DNA from: Clostridiales bacterium
GTDB lineage: Bacteria; Bacillota; Clostridia; Lachnospirales; Lachnospiraceae
Assembly: GCA_018372435.1 (NCBI GenBank)
Contig: JAHAJA010000017.1
Coordinates: forward strand, 18,916-82,915
Direction of reading: 5' to 3'
Length of the DNA stretch: 64,000 nt
Numbering within the stretch: position 1 is the stretch's first letter; every line of letters starts with the position of its first letter. This document shows, one piece after another, positions 59,768 through 64,000 of the stretch. The notes under the pieces are model-generated. The model was not told where the DNA came from, searched no databases, and saw nothing but the letters and a program-made list of their open reading frames with translations. The position numbers and the translations under genes were made by a program.

Positions 59768-61264
59768 TTATCGGAATGCTATTGAATTCCATCTAAGTTC
59801 GTTCTTGAATCCACGTATCGTTGTATCTTTGTCAATAACAACACATTCGATTCCCATAGCTGCTGCCCAGTCTTCCATCTGTTCCGTTGTTAAATCATAT
59901 GAGAAGGCTGTATGATGTGCTCCACCAGCCAAAATCCATGCTTCAGCTCCTGTATTCAAATTAGGTTGTGGTGTCCAGAATGCAGTTGCTACTGGTAATT
60001 TTGGCATTGGTTTTTCCACTTGCTTACACTCTACTTCATTTACAATCAAACGGAAACGATTTCCCATATCTATTAATGAAGTGGCAATACCTGAACCTGA
60101 TTTAGAAGTAAACACTAAACGTGCAGGATCTTCTCTATCCCCCATTGTTAACGGAACTACTTTGATTCCAATCTTACTGTCTGCTATAGAAGGACAAACC
60201 TCAAGCATATGAGCTTGTAAAATACCTTCTTTTCCTGGCACAAGATTATATGTATAATCTTCCATGAATGAAGTACCTTTCTTATCTTTCATATCAGCAG
60301 TCATGATTTTCATTAAACGTACCATAGCAGCTGTTTTCCAATCACCTTCTCCACCAAATCCATAGCCTTTTTCCATTAATCTTTGAATAGCTAACCCTGG
60401 GAGTTGTGGTAGACTGCCGAGATCACCAAAATGTGTTACAATTGCTTGGTAATTCTTTTCTCTTAAAAATCTTTCAAAACCTATTTCAATTCCTGCTTGT
60501 GCTGCTACGTGTTTCTTGAATTCTTCCGGGTTACGACCCTCTAGTAGAATATCATATTTTGAATAGTATTCTTCTACCAATGTATCAATATCAGCAGTTG
60601 ATACGTCTTTCACATAATCAGTGATTTCATTCACTGGGTATGCATCAACTTCCCAGCCGAATTTGATTTGTGCTTCAACCTTATCACCTTCTGTAACTGC
60701 AACATTTCTCATATTATCCGCAACACGGCATACGCGTATATGAGAAGACTCCATTAATCCGATTGCAGTTCTCATCCAGCTTGCAATTCTTTCTTGAACG
60801 TTCTTATTGTTCCAATGCCCAACAATTACTTTACGTTCAATTCCCATACGAGTTACAATATGTCCGTACTCACGGTCGCCATGTGCAGATTGATTTTCAT
60901 TCATGAAATCCATATCAATTGTATCGTAAGGAATCTCTTCATTAAATTGTGTATGTAGATGCATCAATGGCTTTCTATATTCTTGTAAACCTAAAATCCA
61001 CGATTTTGCTGGTGAAAATGTATGCATCCACGTAATAACACCGGCACACTCTTCGTCTGCATTTGCTTCGTTAAATGTCTTTCTAATTAATTCATTGGTA
61101 ATTAACGTAGGTTTCCAAACAACCTCAAAAGGTAAAATTCCTGATTTATTCAAGTGCTCTACAATAATTTCAGAGTGTTTTGCAACATTTTCTAAGCACG
61201 TATCACCATACAAATCTTGTGAACCAGTTGTAAACCAAAATTTATATTTCTTACTTCCTGTCAT
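59768..61264 (-). CDS. araA: L-arabinose isomerase
   Basis: This 498-residue enzyme converts L-arabinose to L-ribulose. The N-terminus (KFWFTTGSQDLYG), the central MDFMNENQSAHGDREYG, and FGGEGDWKTAAMVRLMK with catalytic Glu and metal ligands, as well as AWILAGGAHHTAFSYDL, are standard for AraA. Mn2+ is the usual cofactor. GGAGG precedes ATG 61264; the ATG at 61270 is too close to it. No araB or araD is next to it. Upstream (about 61308-61319) ACTTGTACG resembles one half of an AraR operator, which would give arabinose-dependent derepression, but the second half is poor. Confidence 0.95.
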   Translation of the reverse strand: MTGSKKYKFWFTTGSQDLYGDTCLENVAKHSEIIVEHLNKSGILPFEVVWKPTLITNELIRKTFNEANADEECAGVITWMHTFSPAKSWILGLQEYRKPLMHLHTQFNEEIPYDTIDMDFMNENQSAHGDREYGHIVTRMGIERKVIVGHWNNKNVQERIASWMRTAIGLMESSHIRVCRVADNMRNVAVTEGDKVEAQIKFGWEVDAYPVNEITDYVKDVSTADIDTLVEEYYSKYDILLEGRNPEEFKKHVAAQAGIEIGFERFLREKNYQAIVTHFGDLGSLPQLPGLAIQRLMEKGYGFGGEGDWKTAAMVRLMKIMTADMKDKKGTSFMEDYTYNLVPGKEGILQAHMLEVCPSIADSKIGIKVVPLTMGDREDPARLVFTSKSGSGIATSLIDMGNRFRLIVNEVECKQVEKPMPKLPVATAFWTPQPNLNTGAEAWILAGGAHHTAFSYDLTTEQMEDWAAAMGIECVVIDKDTTIRGFKNELRWNSIAFR

Positions 61265-61340
61265 AACCATACCTCCATAAAATAATATTTATACTATTAT
61301 TGTAAAACTTGTACGGTCATCCTGTAAAGTTGTCGTAAAA

Positions 61341-61391
61341 CAAAAACAAAGAGTCGACACTCCGTAACTACTTACGAATGGTCGACTCTTT
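61341..61391 (-). terminator. Terminator after the acetyltransferase gene
   Basis: AAAGAGTCGAC (61348-61358) pairs with GTCGACTCTTT (61381-61391), with further pairing inside, and TTTGTTTTTG follows on the minus strand. Confidence 0.9.
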
Positions 61392-61421
61392 ATAACTGAT
61401 ACCTATGTATTCTTATAAAAC

Positions 61422-61949
61422 CTAATTATCAAATCGGAACACTAATTTAAGCATTTCATCTATTATCTTTTCTTCGGTTGCATATTGATTCTCTGTATAC
61501 CCCCCAATTGTCTTATACCAAAAAGTTTTTGCACGTATATTATTCTCAGCTAGATGTGTAAAAAGACTCCATTTACCATGATGTTTTTCAAAGATTTCAA
61601 TCATAGCATGATATGCGATTGATTTCCCCCTAAATGGACTTAAGAGAAATGTCTCATATACAAAATAATCTATTCCTTTTTCAACATATTTACCACTTCC
61701 TACAAGGCAAAATCCTGCTGGTATATTATCGACCATTATTAGATATGGATATAATACATTGGGGTTTTCAAACCATACTTGCTGAATGTCATATTGCTCC
61801 GCAAGCGTTCTTATTGGTTCTTCCTCAAATATTCCATACTCATTGGGTAGAATGCCGTGGATTCCAGAAATATCATGTAAATACAGTGGATACATATTTT
61901 TAATTATAAAACCGTTCGTATTATCTGCTAATTTTATCTCAATTTTCAT
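61422..61949 (-). CDS. GNAT-family acetyltransferase-like protein
   Basis: The protein has 175 residues. The acetyl-CoA loop is seen as LLSPFRGKSIAYHAMIEIFEK, and the late motif as NNIRAKTFWYKTIGGYTENQ. The N-terminal NMYPLYLHDISGIHGILPNE is typical of a group of uncharacterised GNAT proteins. The substrate is unknown. ATG follows AAGGAGC. It is a single-gene unit between the serine hydrolase and araA. Confidence 0.82.
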   Translation of the reverse strand: MKIEIKLADNTNGFIIKNMYPLYLHDISGIHGILPNEYGIFEEEPIRTLAEQYDIQQVWFENPNVLYPYLIMVDNIPAGFCLVGSGKYVEKGIDYFVYETFLLSPFRGKSIAYHAMIEIFEKHHGKWSLFTHLAENNIRAKTFWYKTIGGYTENQYATEEKIIDEMLKLVFRFDN

Positions 61950-62346
61950 TTTGAATTGCTCCTTTAATTATAAGATTAGTAAGAACTTATATATCAAATG
62001 CAATTCTTTTCTATTGAATTATTTTACTTGTATCTATATGACGCTCCATACATCTCAATAATCATATCAAAGAATTGCATGGAGCTTACTACTGAAACTT
62101 TTCACTCGAAATATTCTCTTATACATTAAAATACCCCTTTCCTTTTTATCACCATATCATGGAATAACTTTCATGTCAATTTATACTAATATTCAAGTGC
62201 ATCTATCTATATTTTCAGTTCTTTTATTCGCGCATCTGAGTTAACCTGATACACAATATTACCTGCCAACCTATATCAAGACTGATATGGAACTCATCTT
62301 TTAAGCACCAAACTTTGAACAGCTCTGATCGAATAAGTGGATTCGC
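61950..62346. other. Intergenic region with hairpin
   Basis: GCTCCAT (from 62042) and ATGGAGC (to about 62086) form a stem without a T-run. It may be the end of the serine hydrolase transcript or part of the acetyltransferase leader. The rest is AT-rich with no gene seen. Confidence 0.45.
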
Positions 62347-63876
62347 TTAATTCTCATTAAGTGTGCCTGTGCTGCCCTCAATGAAAACATTCTTCTTCCT
62401 TATCACTACTATTTTTCTAAGCTTAGTTATTATAGATAAAACGCAGTTAATGACAGCAAGAAACTCCCATGCTAATATTGCGTTTGGCATCCATACCCTA
62501 ATAAAATGATAATTATAGTTTAATAAATATGGCCAGATAATGATAAGTACCAATAAAATTATTCTTAATACTAATCCTATTATAAGTCTTCCCATTTTAT
62601 AAGATCTCGTATTTTCATTTTTAATCGTTTGCTTTTTCTGTTTAGTCAGATTTATAATCTTTATACATAAACTCACCAGTACAATTATGGTTAAAATCAA
62701 AAATATCAAATCCAATAATATGTTAAAATCATCATAACTAAATCTACTCATCTGCTTTCCATTCATATGTTCATATATATTATAAGCTATTTGTGTTGGT
62801 ACACTTGAATTCAAATTTGCCAGTACAAAGATAGCCTCCTGTTTTTCTAAATCTATAATTACTTGTGCAGAATAATTTGGATTACTTGCGTTATGATTAA
62901 TAACTTTAGCTTCTATATCATTGCTCCACCCATAAGAATAATAATTATTCGTATCTTCATATCCTGCGGTCTCTTTATTCACTTCATGGGATCTATTTAT
63001 GGCACGCTTAAGCTTATTCGGTATATCGCCAATACCCAATTGGGCATTAAGCCAAAACCCCAAATCCTTGACATTCGTCACCAAATATCCAGCTGCAATA
63101 TTACCATAATATCTGGGTGCATTATACTCTATGCTTTTCCCAAAGAAAACCTTATAACCTTTGGTAAGTTTGTCCGACACATTTTCCTGCCCAGTTGAAA
63201 AATAACTTTCTGTCATTCCTAAGGGAAGTAGTATATTGTCTGTTACGAAATCCTGATACCTCTGCCCTGTAACCTCTTCAATAATAAGTGCTAGAACATC
63301 ATAGTTTATAGTAGCATAGCTATGTTTTGTTCCAGGATACGTATCTAATGTAATATTGGAAATATTACGTATAGTTTTTTCAAGCATATCATCTGAGGTT
63401 CCTTCTGGAATTAGCCGAATACTCCAAGATGGAATACCACTGGTATGAGCTAACACTTGGTCAATGGTTATGTTCACATGTTCACCGTTATAAGTGGGTG
63501 TAAACCAAGAAAGGTAATCCGTTATAGAATCTGAGCTAGCTAAATATCCCTCTTCCTCTAATAAAATTATAGCCAAAGCTGTAAACGCCTTTGTCGTTGA
63601 AGCTAGCTCAAACAATGATTCATCATTAACATTCTTATGATTTTTTTCATCAGCATATCCGTAACATTTATATTCTATCTCTCCTTGTTTTGATAGTACT
63701 ATACCTACCCCCGGAGTCGTAGATTTATTCATCATCGTTTCTACCATACTATCCACATCATTATAGCTACCTGAAGAAAATAAAGTACTAAGTTCTTTCC
63801 TCCAAATTGCCATTATAATGATTACAACAATCAAGCTAATACATACTGCTGTTCCTGTCCCCTTTTTTAACTTCAC
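62347..63876 (-). CDS. Membrane-anchored serine hydrolase, beta-lactamase/PBP4* family
   Basis: The protein has 509 residues. An N-terminal membrane segment (about 9-24) is followed by a class C beta-lactamase-fold domain (about 40-365), with catalytic S93 and K96 in ASTTKAFTAL and a YATINYD motif. The C-terminal 130 residues add three or four membrane segments (LLDLIFLILTIIVLVSLCIK and IIGLVLRIILLVLIIIWPYL). The catalytic domain would face outside. Such proteins act as DD-peptidases, esterases or peptide resistance factors. Starts with GTG 63876 after AGGGAGA. The final residues (FIEGSTGTLNEN) are unremarkable. Confidence 0.85.
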   Translation of the reverse strand: MKLKKGTGTAVCISLIVVIIIMAIWRKELSTLFSSGSYNDVDSMVETMMNKSTTPGVGIVLSKQGEIEYKCYGYADEKNHKNVNDESLFELASTTKAFTALAIILLEEEGYLASSDSITDYLSWFTPTYNGEHVNITIDQVLAHTSGIPSWSIRLIPEGTSDDMLEKTIRNISNITLDTYPGTKHSYATINYDVLALIIEEVTGQRYQDFVTDNILLPLGMTESYFSTGQENVSDKLTKGYKVFFGKSIEYNAPRYYGNIAAGYLVTNVKDLGFWLNAQLGIGDIPNKLKRAINRSHEVNKETAGYEDTNNYYSYGWSNDIEAKVINHNASNPNYSAQVIIDLEKQEAIFVLANLNSSVPTQIAYNIYEHMNGKQMSRFSYDDFNILLDLIFLILTIIVLVSLCIKIINLTKQKKQTIKNENTRSYKMGRLIIGLVLRIILLVLIIIWPYLLNYNYHFIRVWMPNAILAWEFLAVINCVLSIITKLRKIVVIRKKNVFIEGSTGTLNEN

Positions 63877-63913
63877 CCTTATATTCTCCCTCTGTTTTTT
63901 TCGGTTCTATAAT

Positions 63914-63956
63914 AAATGTTGGGGTACACGATTTAACTCGTAAACTCCAACATTTT
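63914..63956. terminator. Hairpin upstream of the serine hydrolase gene
   Basis: AAATGTTGG (63914-63922) pairs with CCAACATTT (63948-63956). A T-rich stretch follows on the plus strand. Just right of it TTTTTT after GGCACTTGGAGGTC on the minus strand looks like the end of a terminator from a gene beyond the window. Confidence 0.6.
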
Positions 63957-64000
63957 ATTTTATAATAAAAAAGACCTCCAAGTGCCAGTCTAGCCAACAA

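Overview
The window looks like chromosome from a low-GC, anaerobic, fermentative Firmicute, most likely a plant-fibre-degrading Lachnospiraceae close to Clostridium (Lachnoclostridium) phytofermentans. This is inferred from AT-rich DNA, strong AGGAGG-type ribosome binding sites, T-rich intrinsic terminators, two hybrid-cluster proteins, many chemoreceptors, a sugar ABC transporter without its own ATPase and a membrane-bound AraC regulator. No rRNA, tRNA, CRISPR array, insertion sequence or prophage was seen. Most genes lie on the minus strand. Where the ribosome binding site showed that the longest reading frame starts too early, I moved the start downstream.

Layout. 1-4.8 kb: a truncated Cys-rich protein with 13 seven-residue repeats, a uracil permease, a deacetylase-like lipoprotein, a Gre factor and a 56-residue Cys protein. 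4.8-9.4 kb: a two-component system with an ABC-2 exporter. 9.5-13.8 kb: redox and stress genes (flavodoxin-like protein, hemerythrin, DUF1858, ferritin-like protein, DUF2935). 14-18.6 kb: a beta-glucoside operon (BglG/LicT antiterminator, PTS EIIBCA, 6-phospho-beta-glucosidase) with two RAT/terminator switches. 18.7-24.4 kb: two hybrid-cluster proteins, an unknown 198-residue protein and a Crp/Fnr regulator. 24.4-26.3 kb: a CNNM/CorC transporter behind an acidic leader ORF and terminator. 26.3-30.6 kb: nitroreductase, a beta-lactamase-fold gene remnant, GyrI-like and BtrH-like proteins, a MerR regulator and an acetyltransferase. 30.6-45 kb: three chemoreceptors (two near-twins), a sugar ABC transporter, its likely AraC regulator and an orphan HTH protein. 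45-50 kb: a class I ribonucleotide reductase operon ending in a D-lactate-dehydrogenase-like gene. 50-56 kb: MATE pump, AraC-VOC fusion, radical SAM enzyme with a structured leader, and a YtrA-type GntR/ABC operon. 56-64 kb: amidase, AI-2E family exporter, Ig-like secreted protein, L-arabinose isomerase, acetyltransferase and a membrane-bound serine hydrolase.

The most coherent system is a probable nitrosative-stress regulon. The palindrome GTTGTnnnnACAAC occurs upstream of the DUF1858-hemerythrin pair, of hcp2 and of the 198-residue gene. In all three its centre lies exactly 32 bp from the centre of a TATAAT -10 box, which puts it at about -41.5, the class II activator position. The Crp/Fnr (HcpR-like) gene next to two of the sites is the obvious candidate regulator. 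DUF1858 plus hemerythrin looks like a split form of a RIC/YtfE iron-centre repair protein, and the same DUF1858 domain is fused to the C-terminus of Hcp2.

Other regulatory structures that stand out are an Asp/Glu-rich leader peptide with competing hairpins before the CNNM/CorC (Mg2+-type) transporter, a 19-bp-spaced MerR promoter overlapping the merR stop codon, two mutually exclusive hairpins in the leader of the radical SAM gene, and a palindrome over the -35 box of the YtrA-type operon.
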